A stretch of DNA of 64,000 nt from Neobacillus sp. DY30 (GTDB taxonomy: Bacteria > Bacillota > Bacilli > Bacillales > Cytobacillaceae): contig NZ_CP126093.1 of the NCBI RefSeq assembly GCF_030123065.1, positions 2,918,001 to 2,982,000 of the forward strand. Direction: 5' to 3'. Position numbers and translations under genes: made by a program. The notes beneath the pieces are model-generated. The model had not been told where the DNA came from and searched no databases. It saw only the letters and a list, made by a program, of their open reading frames with translations. Shown here piece after piece: positions 28,100-36,988 of this stretch (position 1 is the first letter of the stretch; each line of letters starts with the position of its first letter).

Positions 28100-28948
28100 A
28101 TGCCAAAAGTGGTTGTAACTGGTGGAAGCGGTCTATTAGGTCCAGATGTGATCAAAGAATTTTTACATCATGGGTATGAAGTGGTTAATGCCGATATTAA
28201 GCATCCAAAAGAACACCTTTGTAATACAATCATTACAGACTTAACAAATCTTGGTGAAGTTTATGGCGTCTTAGCAGGAGCTGATGCGGTGGTACATCTG
28301 GCAGCTATACCCGTTGCATACTCCCATCCAAACGAAGTAACCTTCCAAAATAATGTGATGAGTACTTATAATATTTTAGAAGCAGCAGGGAATTTAGGGA
28401 TTAAAAAGGCGGTGATCTCTTCGAGTGAATCGTCCTATGGTATTTGTTTTTCTAGGCAAAATTTAGCACCGAAATATGTACCAATCGATGAAGAACATCC
28501 ACAGCTGCCTGAAGAAAGCTATGGTTTATCGAAAATCGTGAATGAGAAAACCGCTGATATGATCCATCAAAGAACTGGTATGCAGGTTGTATCGATGAGG
28601 TTAGGTAATGTCATCTCGCCTGAGATGTATAAAAATTTTCCTAGTTTTATACATAAGCCTGAATTAAGAAAAACGATTCTTTGGAGCTACATTGACACAA
28701 GGGATGCTGCAACCGCTTATCGGTTAGCCGTAGAAACAGACGGACTAGGTTCAGTTCCTCTTTGTATTGCTGCGGATGATTCGAGTATGGATATGGAGAG
28801 CATGCTGCTTATGGAAACATGTTTTCCAGAAGTGAAGGATTTCAGAAGTGATTTATCAGGATTTCAATCATTGTTAAGTAATGAAAAGGCGAAAAAACTA
28901 TTAAATTGGACGCCTGTTCATCAATGGAGAAATTATGTAGAGCTATAA
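28100..28948 (+). CDS. NAD-dependent epimerase/dehydratase family protein
   Basis: The 282-residue extended SDR has TGGSGLLG (7-14) for NAD binding, the segment SSSESSYG near 107-114 and the catalytic YGLSK pair Y141/K145. The second ATG (28100) is the start, since AGGAGG lies seven bases before it and only one base before the ATG at 28094. The gene is 14 bp after the reductase. The substrate is probably a nucleotide sugar or a carbonyl compound, but this cannot be settled. Confidence 0.85.
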   Translation: MPKVVVTGGSGLLGPDVIKEFLHHGYEVVNADIKHPKEHLCNTIITDLTNLGEVYGVLAGADAVVHLAAIPVAYSHPNEVTFQNNVMSTYNILEAAGNLGIKKAVISSSESSYGICFSRQNLAPKYVPIDEEHPQLPEESYGLSKIVNEKTADMIHQRTGMQVVSMRLGNVISPEMYKNFPSFIHKPELRKTILWSYIDTRDAATAYRLAVETDGLGSVPLCIAADDSSMDMESMLLMETCFPEVKDFRSDLSGFQSLLSNEKAKKLLNWTPVHQWRNYVEL

Positions 28949-28988
28949 TAAACCATTTTTTATAAAAAGATAAAGGAGAGAGAATATA

Positions 28989-29828
28989 ATGACAACAGGT
29001 TTGCTAAGTACAACTACGTTAAACAATGGTGTTAAAATGCCTTGGCTTGGCTTTGGTGTTTTCAAAGTACAAGAAGGGGAGGAAGTGGTTAACTCCGTAA
29101 AGACCGCCATTGAGGCAGGATATAGAAGCATTGATACAGCTGCTATTTATCAAAACGAAGAGGGGGTAGGAAAAGCGATAGCTGAATCCAACGTACCTCG
29201 TGAAGAGTTATTTATTACAACGAAAGTCTGGAACAATGATCAAGGCTATGAATCTACCTTGGCGGCTTTTGAAACAAGCTTGAACAAATTAGGTTTAGAC
29301 TACTTAGACCTATATTTAATTCACTGGCCGGTACCATCTAAAGGATTGTATGTTGAGACATGGAAAGCACTTGAGAAACTTTACAAAGATGGACGTGTCC
29401 GGGCCATTGGAGTAAGTAATTTCAATGTGAACCATCTCGAAGACCTTCTTGCAAACTGTGAAATTAAACCGATGGTCAATCAAGTGGAATATCATCCTGT
29501 CTTTAATCAACAGGAATTACATGATTTTTGTAAAAAGAATGAAATTCAGCTTGAAGCATGGTCCCCGCTTATGCAAGGCAGTCTGCTAAACGATCCGATC
29601 TTAGTTGAAATTGCTAACAAATATAATAAGTCTACAGCCCAGGTGATCCTTCGCTGGGATATTCAAACAGGTGTGGTGACGATTCCAAAATCAATCAAGC
29701 CACATCGTATTGCTGAAAATGCGGATATCTTTGATTTTGAACTTACACAAGAAGATATTCAGCAAATCAGCACTTTAAACCAGAATAAGCGTCAATATTC
29801 TGACCCTGAAGTGGTTGGTAGAGATTAA
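28989..29828 (+). CDS. aldo/keto reductase (YvgN/YtbE-like)
   Basis: The 279-residue protein has the AKR tetrad D49, Y54, K79 and H112 (IHWPV), plus the NADP site [10 protein letters not shown] near residue 234. It is close to the B. subtilis glyoxal/methylglyoxal reductase YvgN group. AAAGGAGAG precedes the ATG. It follows the epimerase after 40 bp and is closed by a 14-bp perfect terminator stem. Confidence 0.88.
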   Translation: MTTGLLSTTTLNNGVKMPWLGFGVFKVQEGEEVVNSVKTAIEAGYRSIDTAAIYQNEEGVGKAIAESNVPREELFITTKVWNNDQGYESTLAAFETSLNKLGLDYLDLYLIHWPVPSKGLYVETWKALEKLYKDGRVRAIGVSNFNVNHLEDLLANCEIKPMVNQVEYHPVFNQQELHDFCKKNEIQLEAWSPLMQGSLLNDPILVEIANKYNKSTAQVILRWDIQTGVVTIPKSIKPHRIAENADIFDFELTQEDIQQISTLNQNKRQYSDPEVVGRD

Positions 29829-29873
29829 TAGGAAGGACTCTATTCCTATTAAACTTGAAATAGGTGATATCTG

Positions 29874-29912
29874 AACGAAAAGGCTTGGAGAGAATCTTCA
29901 AGCCTTTTCGTT
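29874..29912 (+). terminator. strong terminator of the reductase operon
   Basis: AACGAAAAGGCTTG and CAAGCCTTTTCGTT form a perfect 14-bp stem with an 11-base loop. The T run lies within the right arm. Confidence 0.75.
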
Positions 29913-29948
29913 ATGGAGTAAAAGAGTTCTAAAAGGTTGTTATTGAAC

Positions 29949-30092
29949 TTAAGATTCATCCCAATATAAAAAAACATACTCTGGTTCATGCTCTTTTTTC
30001 AATTCATCAACACTTGCGATTATATCTGATGTTTTCTGTTTATCCGTCCGGATACTATTACGATCGCGCTGTTTTACATCTTTTTCATCCAT
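29949..30092 (-). CDS. 47-aa charged hypothetical protein
   Basis: An ATG behind AAGGAGAGTG encodes a 47-residue, charged, probably cytoplasmic protein (MDEKDVKQRDRNSIRTDKQK at the start, EYVFLYWDES at the end). The good ribosome binding site and lack of other features in the gap support expression. The family is not recognised. Confidence 0.65.
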   Translation of the reverse strand: MDEKDVKQRDRNSIRTDKQKTSDIIASVDELKKEHEPEYVFLYWDES

Positions 30093-30266
30093 GATATACA
30101 CTCTCCTTTTTAGCATAGTTTGTGTCATGCCCCTGTTCTTATTCCTGTTTAGGTCAAATGGAGAAATTTAAACTCAGAACAAGAAGAAATCAGATGCTAT
30201 ACTTTTTTAACAATTTGGTGTATTATATGAATGTAAGCGCATACATTTATAGCGGGGGGTGTTACC

Positions 30267-30452
30267 ATGAATATTTATGGTAATGATTATATCAAATTTC
30301 TAAACGATGACAGGAAAAAACCGTTAACGTATGACCAATGGAAACATAGTAACAGTCAACAAGAATCAGATAAACGTATTACATCTGAAATGGAAACAAA
30401 CAGATATACAAATGGGCATTTTTCTCCAGGCGTTTTTAATAAAGTAAATTAA
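30267..30452 (+). CDS. 61-aa hypothetical protein
   Basis: A GGGGGG-preceded ATG encodes a 61-residue hydrophilic protein (MNIYGNDYIKFLNDDRKKPL...). No motif is recognised. The strong ribosome binding site and isolation as the only plus-strand frame in the gap support it as a real small gene. Confidence 0.6.
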   Translation: MNIYGNDYIKFLNDDRKKPLTYDQWKHSNSQQESDKRITSEMETNRYTNGHFSPGVFNKVN

Positions 30453-30647
30453 TGATAGGGAGAACCGGTTTAAATTAGTAAATTGATGTAGGTAACAAAG
30501 TAACATGATAAGAATTAGAAGGTAAGCGGTCATGATATTTAAATGATTAAAATAGTAAGGACACTGTGATGGTTGATAGCAGTGTCTTTTTATAGTTGAA
30601 ACTATTTTGGCGGATTCTACAAGTTCTATTATAACTGAATGGTTGAT

Positions 30648-30800
30648 TTCACTGTGAATGAAAAATAACCGGAGAAATTCCGCCTATTTGGGAAAATACC
30701 CATATTTCCTTAATAATAAGTGGATTTTTTTCGGTTATTTGCTTAAAATCTTAGGGTTTTATCATATTTAGAGCAGTTAAGAGGAAAATCTCCGCCTATC
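30648..30800 (+). repeat. dispersed ~150-bp hairpin repeat, copy A
   Basis: It contains AAATAACCGGAGAAATTCCG and AATAATAAGTGG...CGGTTATTT, whose arms pair to form a long hairpin, followed by TTGCTTAAAATCTTA and a second CTCCGCCTAT block. The same string recurs at 32398-32602. It sits just past the end of the Rrf2-type gene. Confidence 0.8.
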
Positions 30801-30849
30801 ATTGATCAGACCTACATTAGGAGTCTGACACCTTAAAGGAAAGCCTCTT

Positions 30850-31284
30850 TTAACAAATATTTTCTTTAGTAGCAATATCCTTCACGACATCTTCTAAAGT
30901 AACATTTCTTAAAACCTTTTCCATTGCCGATTGTGCTGCTGTGAATAAAGGTTCAATGGTATTCTGGATGTTCCTGCCTACGAGACAATCAGGATGTGGA
31001 CTTTCATGTATATTAAACAATTCTTTCTCCTGTACAACATTCACTGCCTTATAAACATCGAATAGTGTAATCTCAGATAATTCCTTTGCGAGTTTAGCCC
31101 CTGCAATACCTGGATGTACCTCTATCAAACCAGCTTTTTTTAACATTCCCATTAGTTTTCTTATCACAGCTGGGTTCGTGTTAACACTCGAAGCTAAAAA
31201 TTCGGAAGATGTTATTCCTTCTTTATTAAATTCAATAAGAGTCAATATATGAATTCCGACAGCAAATCGGCTGCTAATGGACAT
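30850..31284 (-). CDS. Rrf2 family transcriptional regulator
   Basis: The 144-residue winged-helix protein has the Rrf2 pattern (SSRFAVGIHILTLI at the start, LASSVNTNPAVIRKLMGMLKKAGL near 30-52). The C-terminal half lacks the three-Cys iron-sulfur set, like the B. subtilis YwnA type. Cys residues remain in HPDCLVG and at the C-terminus and could sense oxidants. ATG 31284 is preferred over the upstream GTG because GGTGGTGA lies at good spacing. It is divergent from the SDR gene, with palindromes between. Confidence 0.88.
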   Translation of the reverse strand: MSISSRFAVGIHILTLIEFNKEGITSSEFLASSVNTNPAVIRKLMGMLKKAGLIEVHPGIAGAKLAKELSEITLFDVYKAVNVVQEKELFNIHESPHPDCLVGRNIQNTIEPLFTAAQSAMEKVLRNVTLEDVVKDIATKENIC

Positions 31285-31337
31285 GTTCTTCACCACCGCT
31301 ATTAAATTTTCCGGTATTTATTTTTATTTCTACACCA

Positions 31338-31356
31338 TGTAATTAATTTGATTACA
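31338..31356. promoter_or_regulatory. operator near the Rrf2 gene promoter
   Basis: TGTAATTAA-T-TTGATTACA is an imperfect inverted repeat built from the same TGTAAT/ATTACA half-sites as the two palindromes 80 bp away. It may serve autoregulation. Confidence 0.5.
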
Positions 31357-31408
31357 AGTTTATTATACCAAATTACGAAAAAAATAATAAATAGATTTTG
31401 TATGCATG

Positions 31409-31450
31409 TTGACAAATCGATTACATGTAATTAAAATTATTACATGTAAT
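31409..31450 (+). promoter_or_regulatory. promoter with two ATTACATGTAAT operators
   Basis: TTGACA (31409-31414), a 17-bp spacer and TAAAAT (31432-31437) form a near-consensus sigma-A promoter. A perfect 12-bp palindrome ATTACATGTAAT fills the spacer (31420-31431) and a second copy lies at 31439-31450, centre-to-centre 19 bp. Rrf2-type repression of the SDR gene is the natural reading. Confidence 0.8.
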
Positions 31451-31491
31451 CATTAAAGTTACAGGTAAATCTGAATTTGGAGGAATACAAA

Positions 31492-32364
31492 ATGAAAATA
31501 TTAGTTACAGGAGCAACAGGGAAATTAGGTTCAAAGGTTGTAGAATCATTATTGAAATCTATACCTGCAAGCGAGTTGGCAGTAAGTGTTAGAAACCCAG
31601 AGAAAGCAGAAGGACTTCGTAGTCGTGGGGTGGAAGTTCGTCATGGAGATTTTGATCATCCAGAAACATTAGAAAATGCTTTTAATGGGATTGACCGCTT
31701 ATTAATTATTTCTGCGGATGGTGACAATGAAACGAGAATTCGTCAACATACTAATGCTGTGCAAGCAGCTGAGCATGCAGGGGTAAAATTTATTGCTTAC
31801 ACAAGTTTAGCAAATGCAACAGAAAGCAAAAATATAATGGCTCCTCCTCATGTTGCGACAGAAGCAGCCATCATTAAGACGGGTATCCCATATTCTTTCT
31901 TGCGTAACAATTGGTATTTGGAAAATGAAATTGGAAGCATACAAGGTGTTATGGCAGGAGCTCCGTGGGTAACATCTGCTGGAGACGGTAAAGTAGGCTG
32001 GGCACTGCAACAAGATTACGCAGAGGCAGCGGCTGCAGTTCTTGTTGGAAGTGGTCACGAAAATACAGTATATGAACTATCTGGTCCACTTTTAACTCAA
32101 GAAGAATTGGCATCTGCTCTTGGTAATGTATTGGGTAAAAAAGTACCTGTACAACAAGTTAACGACGAAAAATATGCAGAGATCATGAAAGGCTTAGGTT
32201 TACCTGATTTTGTGATTCCAATCGTAGTAGGAATTCAAGAAAGCATTCGGAACGGTTCACTAGAAGTTAATAGCAATGATTTTGAGAAAGTTCTTGGTCG
32301 TCCAATTGCTACAATTAACGAATCACTGACCCAACTTGTTAATGCAATTTCACAAACAAAATAA
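31492..32364 (+). CDS. NmrA-like SDR family NAD(P)H oxidoreductase
   Basis: The 290-residue protein has the Rossmann motif VTGATGKLGSKV near residues 5-16, a YTSLANATES segment near 104 and the quinone-oxidoreductase/NmrA-like layout (YtfG/QorB type). It is likely an NAD(P)H-dependent quinone or carbonyl reductase. ATG 31492 follows GGAGG. The Rrf2 regulator and operators upstream imply induction by oxidants or electrophiles. Confidence 0.85.
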   Translation: MKILVTGATGKLGSKVVESLLKSIPASELAVSVRNPEKAEGLRSRGVEVRHGDFDHPETLENAFNGIDRLLIISADGDNETRIRQHTNAVQAAEHAGVKFIAYTSLANATESKNIMAPPHVATEAAIIKTGIPYSFLRNNWYLENEIGSIQGVMAGAPWVTSAGDGKVGWALQQDYAEAAAAVLVGSGHENTVYELSGPLLTQEELASALGNVLGKKVPVQQVNDEKYAEIMKGLGLPDFVIPIVVGIQESIRNGSLEVNSNDFEKVLGRPIATINESLTQLVNAISQTK

Positions 32365-32397
32365 TAATTGATTTTAAGATTACTATTTATCCTTGGG

Positions 32398-32602
32398 TCA
32401 CTGTGTTTGAAAAATAACCGGAGAAATTCCGTCTATTTTGGGAAATACCCCTATTTCCTTAATAATAAGCGGAGCTTTTCCGGTTATTTGCTTAAAATCT
32501 TATGATTTTATCATATATAGTGAAGTTAAGCGGAATTTCTCCGCTTATTTCTCCTACGTAGGCTTCCTCTATATACATTAGGCAGAAAATCTCCGCCTAT
32601 TA
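32398..32602 (+). repeat. dispersed hairpin repeat, copy B
   Basis: Same core as copy A (AAAATAACCGGAGAAATTCC, GGAAATACCC, TTCCTTAATAATAAG, TTGCTTAAAATCTTA), extended by two further GCGGAATTTCTCCGC-type blocks. It lies just past the end of the SDR gene, in the same orientation as copy A and 1.75 kb away. Confidence 0.8.
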
Positions 32603-32775
32603 ATTTCTCAAAAAAAGCAGGGGAATAGAATATTTACAGAATACTTCATTACTGGCACCGTAAATGCTCTACAGCGGTGTCATTTAAGTTCTCAAAATTT
32701 TGTTCCACTCCTCACTTTCCCAATGTTCATTCATTCGCTATCATGAAAGAAAAGGTAAGGGAAGGGGTATCCATC

Positions 32776-33756
32776 ATGCCACTTGAAATCGTCCGAAATG
32801 ATATAACCAAAATGAAAGTAGATGCGATCGTTAACGCAGCCAATCCGCAGTTGAAAATGGGTGGAGGAGTGTGTGGCGCTATATTTAAAGCAGCAGGCAG
32901 GGATGAGCTTCAACAGGCATGTGATAAAATAGGGCATTGCCCGGTTGGCCAAGCGGTACTCACTAAAGGATTTAATCTTCCTGCCAGCTATATCATCCAT
33001 ACGCCAGGTCCGATTTGGGAGGGCGGGTCTCGACGGGAAGCCGAGTTGTTAAAAGATTCCTATAAAAATTCATTGGAACTTGCGAAGCAGCACGAATGTG
33101 AATCGATTGCCTTTCCACTCATTTCTACCGGAATTTATGGCTATCCAAAAGAAGAAGCATTGCAAATTGCGGTTTCCACGATCAGCCAATTTTTAATGAA
33201 AGCTGACATGCATGTGTATCTTGTCGTATTTGATAAAAAATCGTTCGGTTTAAGTCAAAAGCTCTTTACTTCCATTAATGAATACATAGATGACCATTAT
33301 ATCGAGGAAGCAGAAATAACCTTCAACCGAAGGATTGAAGAAAATGAAGTATTTAAATATCATTTGGAAGCCGAGCCCATACTAAATCAGTCATTAATGG
33401 AAGTAATCAATGATTTAGAAGAATCGTTTTCCGAGCGACTTCTCAGATTTATTGATGAAAAGGGAATGACCGATGTTGAGACATATAAGCGTGCCAATAT
33501 TGACCGCCGGTTGTTTTCTAAGATTCGGAATGAAGAAGGCTATACTCCCAAAAAGAAAACCGTGATTGCATTTGCGATTTCCTTAAAGCTAAACGTGGAT
33601 GAAACGAATAACTTGCTTTCTGCAGCTGGCTACACCCTATCCCGGAGCAACAAATTTGATGTCATCATTGAATATTTTATAAATGAAGGTAGCTTTAATA
33701 TTCACGAAATTAATGAAGCATTGTTTACGTTTGACCAACCATTGTTAGGTGCTTAA
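32776..33756 (+). CDS. macro domain protein with C-terminal helical domain
   Basis: The 326-residue protein has an N-terminal macro domain (about 1-170) with the ADP-ribose-binding segments DAIVNAANPQLKMGGGVCGA and FPLISTGIYGYPKEEAL. Macro domains bind or remove ADP-ribose. The C-terminal ~110 residues form a helical domain (RRLFSKIRNEEGYTPKKKTV...LLSAAGYTL) that resembles an HTH-like module. ATG 32776 is chosen since AAGGGG precedes it; upstream starts lack such a site. A VWA protein follows 82 bp downstream, and the pair recurs as a theme in stress or nucleotide-damage loci. Confidence 0.85.
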   Translation: MPLEIVRNDITKMKVDAIVNAANPQLKMGGGVCGAIFKAAGRDELQQACDKIGHCPVGQAVLTKGFNLPASYIIHTPGPIWEGGSRREAELLKDSYKNSLELAKQHECESIAFPLISTGIYGYPKEEALQIAVSTISQFLMKADMHVYLVVFDKKSFGLSQKLFTSINEYIDDHYIEEAEITFNRRIEENEVFKYHLEAEPILNQSLMEVINDLEESFSERLLRFIDEKGMTDVETYKRANIDRRLFSKIRNEEGYTPKKKTVIAFAISLKLNVDETNNLLSAAGYTLSRSNKFDVIIEYFINEGSFNIHEINEALFTFDQPLLGA

Positions 33757-33838
33757 AAATGTCGCTTTCCAAGTGACCAAATGAAAACTCGCTCTTGGTA
33801 TCCTAAGTTTATAAATAAAATAAACGGAGGATTATGAG

Positions 33839-34492
33839 ATGAAAAAAGATTTAACGGAGCTAGTTTTTATATTGGATAAGAGTGGTTCAATGGCAGGTCT
33901 TGAAGGAGATACAATTGGCGGTTACAATTCGATTTTGAAGAAACAGCAAGCTGGAGATGGCGAGGCGATCGTCACCACCGTATTATTTAACCACGAATAT
34001 AAATTATTACATGACCGAATCAATATAAAAGGGATTACTCCGATATCCGATAAGGATTATGAAGTAGGAGGGACTACCGCATTATTGGATGCGATTGGCT
34101 TTGCTATCCAAAAAATAGGAAACGTCCAAAAGAAAACAATAGAAGAACAGCGAGCAGAGAAGGTCCTGTTTGTCATTACAACCGACGGAATGGAAAATGC
34201 AAGCCGCGAATTTACTGCCAGTAAAGTTAAACAAATGATTCTACATCAAAAAGAGCAGTATGGTTGGGAATTCATGTTTCTAGGTGCGAATATAGATGCG
34301 ATTTCTACAGCAGCCAAATTTGGTATTGATGAAGATTTTGCCGTAGAATATCATGCTGACAAGGAAGGAACTCAATTAAACTACCAAGTCTTAAATGAGG
34401 CAGTCATGAACTTTCGAAAAGAAAAGAAACTCGATCGCACCTGGAAACAGGGAATTGAACAGGATTACAACCGTAGAAAAAGAAATCAGTAG
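33839..34492 (+). CDS. VWA domain protein
   Basis: The 217-residue protein is a single von Willebrand A domain with an intact metal-ion-dependent adhesion site (D-K-S-G-S, residues 13-17; GGTTALLDA near 78; TTDGMEN near 110). No signal peptide or membrane span is present, so it acts in the cytoplasm, probably as a metal-dependent protein-binding scaffold. CGGAGG precedes the ATG. It directly follows the macro-domain gene. Confidence 0.85.
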   Translation: MKKDLTELVFILDKSGSMAGLEGDTIGGYNSILKKQQAGDGEAIVTTVLFNHEYKLLHDRINIKGITPISDKDYEVGGTTALLDAIGFAIQKIGNVQKKTIEEQRAEKVLFVITTDGMENASREFTASKVKQMILHQKEQYGWEFMFLGANIDAISTAAKFGIDEDFAVEYHADKEGTQLNYQVLNEAVMNFRKEKKLDRTWKQGIEQDYNRRKRNQ

Positions 34493-34557
34493 AAAAAAAT
34501 ATGAAAGAAAAATAACTGCACCATCCACTGTCTAATATATACGTGAATAAAGTGTTT

Positions 34558-34586
34558 TGGGCTTCCACTGGAAGTCCATATTTTTT
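34558..34586 (+). terminator. terminator after the VWA gene
   Basis: TGGGCTTCC-ACT-GGAAGTCCA stem followed by TATTTTTT. Confidence 0.7.
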
Positions 34587-34634
34587 AAAAGAAGTTTCGA
34601 CGGTGTTATAATAATTACGAAAACGAGAGGAACC

Positions 34635-34670
34635 ATGAATACGAAGGCTTTGGGGTGTTTCTGGCATTAA
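34635..34670 (+). pseudogene. possible broken small-peptide gene
   Basis: GAGAGG precedes an ATG frame of only 11 codons (MNTKALGCFWH). Adding one base in the GGGG run restores a hydrophobic continuation (VFLALIWY). It may be a one-base-deleted small membrane peptide gene, or nothing. The call rests on ribosome-site quality only. Confidence 0.25.
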
Positions 34671-34746
34671 TTTGGTATTAGGAGCTAAATAAGTAAAGTT
34701 TAATGGAGTTAATTTGCACCCTATTTTGCGGTGCATTTCGTTTAGG

Positions 34747-34787
34747 GAAAATAAAATAGCCCAGCTCCGTTCGGAACTAAGCTATTC
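34747..34787 (-). terminator. terminator of the kinase gene
   Basis: On the minus strand ATAGCTTAGTTCCG and CGGAGCTGGGCTAT pair around a short loop, followed by TTTATTTTC. Confidence 0.65.
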
Positions 34788-34830
34788 CAGAATGAATGAA
34801 AGTGTTGGTTAAACGAAAGCCCCGGTTTAG

Positions 34831-35328
34831 TTATTCATTTCCGCTAAACACTAAAATATTTAAACCCTCAGATTCCTCTGGTGCTTCAAAAAATTTAGTA
34901 ACATGAATAAACACCGCTTCCGTGTCAAAAGCTGCTCTTTCAGGTTGTTCGTTACGCCTTTGTGCAATTTGACGTAAGCATTGCTCGTTATTTAGATTAA
35001 GGAAAATTAGTTGATGGCCTGCGTTGATCTCTGACGCCATATTTAAAAACCACTTTCGCAGTTTTTGAGTGTTCGCTGGAAAATCCATCACTACATCTGT
35101 ACCGACACTTAATATGTTTTGGACATGCTTTTTCACCAACGGCTTGAGCTGCGCTGAGAATTTTAGATAGTCCTCAAAGGATGCAATCTGATTGGGATAA
35201 AGGGATGAAAGCCATTCATCCTCTGACAAAAGTACCGCATGTTTTTCTATCGCCAATTTTTTTGATTTAGTTGATTTTCCAGCTCCCATTTTTCCACAGA
35301 AAAAGTATAGCGTTCCCAATTGTTTCAT
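34831..35328 (-). CDS. P-loop kinase-like ATP-binding protein
   Basis: The 165-residue protein has Walker A GKMGAGKST (12-20) and a DFPANTQKLRKWF segment with the acidic residue of Walker B near residue 93. A lid-like RRNEQPERAAF region follows near 134. The size and layout suit the AAA_33/zeta-toxin-like or polynucleotide-kinase-like P-loop phosphotransferases. The true substrate is unknown. GGAGG precedes the ATG. It converges on the macro/VWA pair, whose products act on ADP-ribose, so a nucleotide- or RNA-related role is possible. Confidence 0.75.
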   Translation of the reverse strand: MKQLGTLYFFCGKMGAGKSTKSKKLAIEKHAVLLSEDEWLSSLYPNQIASFEDYLKFSAQLKPLVKKHVQNILSVGTDVVMDFPANTQKLRKWFLNMASEINAGHQLIFLNLNNEQCLRQIAQRRNEQPERAAFDTEAVFIHVTKFFEAPEESEGLNILVFSGNE

Positions 35329-35416
35329 ATTTTTTAATCCTCCGCGTTTATTTTAGTTTAAACTTTATACATCGTTAGTTCCCATAGACATTGCCTCAAA
35401 TTAATAGTAAGACGTT

Positions 35417-35448
35417 AATGTTTATATACAGTAATGTTTATATACAGT
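35417..35448. repeat. two adjacent 16-bp direct repeats
   Basis: AATGTTTATATACAGT occurs twice without a gap in the region upstream of the kinase gene. It is too short to interpret. Confidence 0.5.
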
Positions 35449-35555
35449 TTACTTATTCTACCAATTTCACTTATAATCCTTCTTTAAAAACTTCCCCGTT
35501 AACCGTAATCTCTTATTGTAAAGCAAAAAGCGCAGAAAACTGTGAATAGGAACTG

Positions 35556-36863
35556 CTATAAATAAGCAGGGGTATTTGGTTTGATTAATTGATGATGCAA
35601 CACCGATTCTACTAACAAAACCGTTACAAATGTCGACTTGTAATCGACTGTTTCGGTTTCTTTGTGTTCATTTTGGTAACCGGCTGACAGATTGACGGAA
35701 GGGATTCCGAACTCCGCAAACACCATGGCATCACTAATCCCGCCTGGAGTGACTTTCCAATCGTCCATTCCAGCCAATTTACCTGCTTTCTCAAATAATC
35801 TGCCATATTCTTCTGGACAAAATGGTACGTAGTAACTCCACGACGTAACAATATCTCGATTTCCACGGCGATCAATCACAATGGCAGCATCAACATCTTC
35901 AAGAAAATCCTGGTCGATTGCTCGAGATCCTTGGCAACCAATTTCTTCTTCAACGGTAAAAGCTACTTTTAGGGTTCCTCTAAAATTGGTCTTTTTCACT
36001 CTAGAAAGGATTTCAAGAATAGCTGCAACTCCAGCTCGGTCATCGGCTCCAAGAATCCCTTCTGAGCTTCTAAGAATAGAGTTATCTTCTATAATTTCTC
36101 TTCCTTCCACGATTTCTTTAACGGTATCTAGATGAGCGGAGAGAAGAACAGTAGGACCGTCTCCAAGTTGTACAAACCCGAGAAGATTGCCTTTCCGGTC
36201 AATAAACGTGTGATCAAGAAGCGGGGATAATTTGTTTCGCATCCTTGAACGAAATCTACTTTCATCAGTACTTACACCTGGAATAGTCAAGCACTCTATG
36301 AGCAAACTTTTAAAATGATTTGCCTGAAGCTCATGTAGAAAACTTGGTTTTTTCCAGACTTGGTAGAGGTTTTCAGCAAAATCAAGTAACTGAGGCTGAC
36401 TGTTCTTTGGATAGGAAACTCTGATAATTTTGCCTTCCATTCTTAAACGAAGACTTGGAGGTACAGCTGCTTTCAATAATTCCAGCTGTTTGCCATTCGG
36501 AAACTTCTTTAGGTAAATCCTTGCTTCTCCTCTGCCATGGCCGTCGCAGCTGCCATACGTATAAATACCCATTTCGTTCATCCAGCGGATAACGCCGCGG
36601 ATATAAGGATCGAAATCGGTAATAGGCAAATCTCCGAGGACAGGGTCAATCAGCATCCCGCGTCCAGGGGAATCAATGGTTTGGGCAGTTTCTTGCAGGC
36701 AGGCAATAAAATCCTCATCCGTTAGCTGGACACCGACTGCATTAAACCATTTTCCTGTACCTATTAGTAGTTTACCAGCATTACATAAATCTCCTTGAAT
36801 GAACTTCTTCATATCCTCTTTTTCCAATCCGTGTCTTGCCAATAAAATTTCTTTGTTTTTCAT
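35556..36863 (-). CDS. M20/M28-type metallopeptidase with N-terminal extra domain
   Basis: The 435-residue protein has metal-ligand motifs in its C-terminal ~250 residues: LSAHLDTVK, GADDRAGVAA, FTVEEEIGCQ and IDRRG. It also has the late NEHKETETVDY His. This fits the M20/M28/M42 co-catalytic zinc peptidases. The N-terminal ~190 residues (WFNAVGVQLTDEDFIACL; IYTYGSCDGHGRGEARIYL) form a separate domain that I do not recognise. The start ATG follows AAAGGAG. It faces the kinase gene from the same strand, 227 bp upstream. Confidence 0.75.
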   Translation of the reverse strand: MKNKEILLARHGLEKEDMKKFIQGDLCNAGKLLIGTGKWFNAVGVQLTDEDFIACLQETAQTIDSPGRGMLIDPVLGDLPITDFDPYIRGVIRWMNEMGIYTYGSCDGHGRGEARIYLKKFPNGKQLELLKAAVPPSLRLRMEGKIIRVSYPKNSQPQLLDFAENLYQVWKKPSFLHELQANHFKSLLIECLTIPGVSTDESRFRSRMRNKLSPLLDHTFIDRKGNLLGFVQLGDGPTVLLSAHLDTVKEIVEGREIIEDNSILRSSEGILGADDRAGVAAILEILSRVKKTNFRGTLKVAFTVEEEIGCQGSRAIDQDFLEDVDAAIVIDRRGNRDIVTSWSYYVPFCPEEYGRLFEKAGKLAGMDDWKVTPGGISDAMVFAEFGIPSVNLSAGYQNEHKETETVDYKSTFVTVLLVESVLHHQLIKPNTPAYL

Positions 36864-36988
36864 ACCAATCAGCTCCTTTTATGTTATAAACGAAGTATAT
36901 CAAGGCAGTTGTGACTGGCTGTCACAGCAAGAAAAAGCAGGAATTTGACAAGTAAAAAGGGAACTTTTCATGAAGAGGTGATAGGAAG

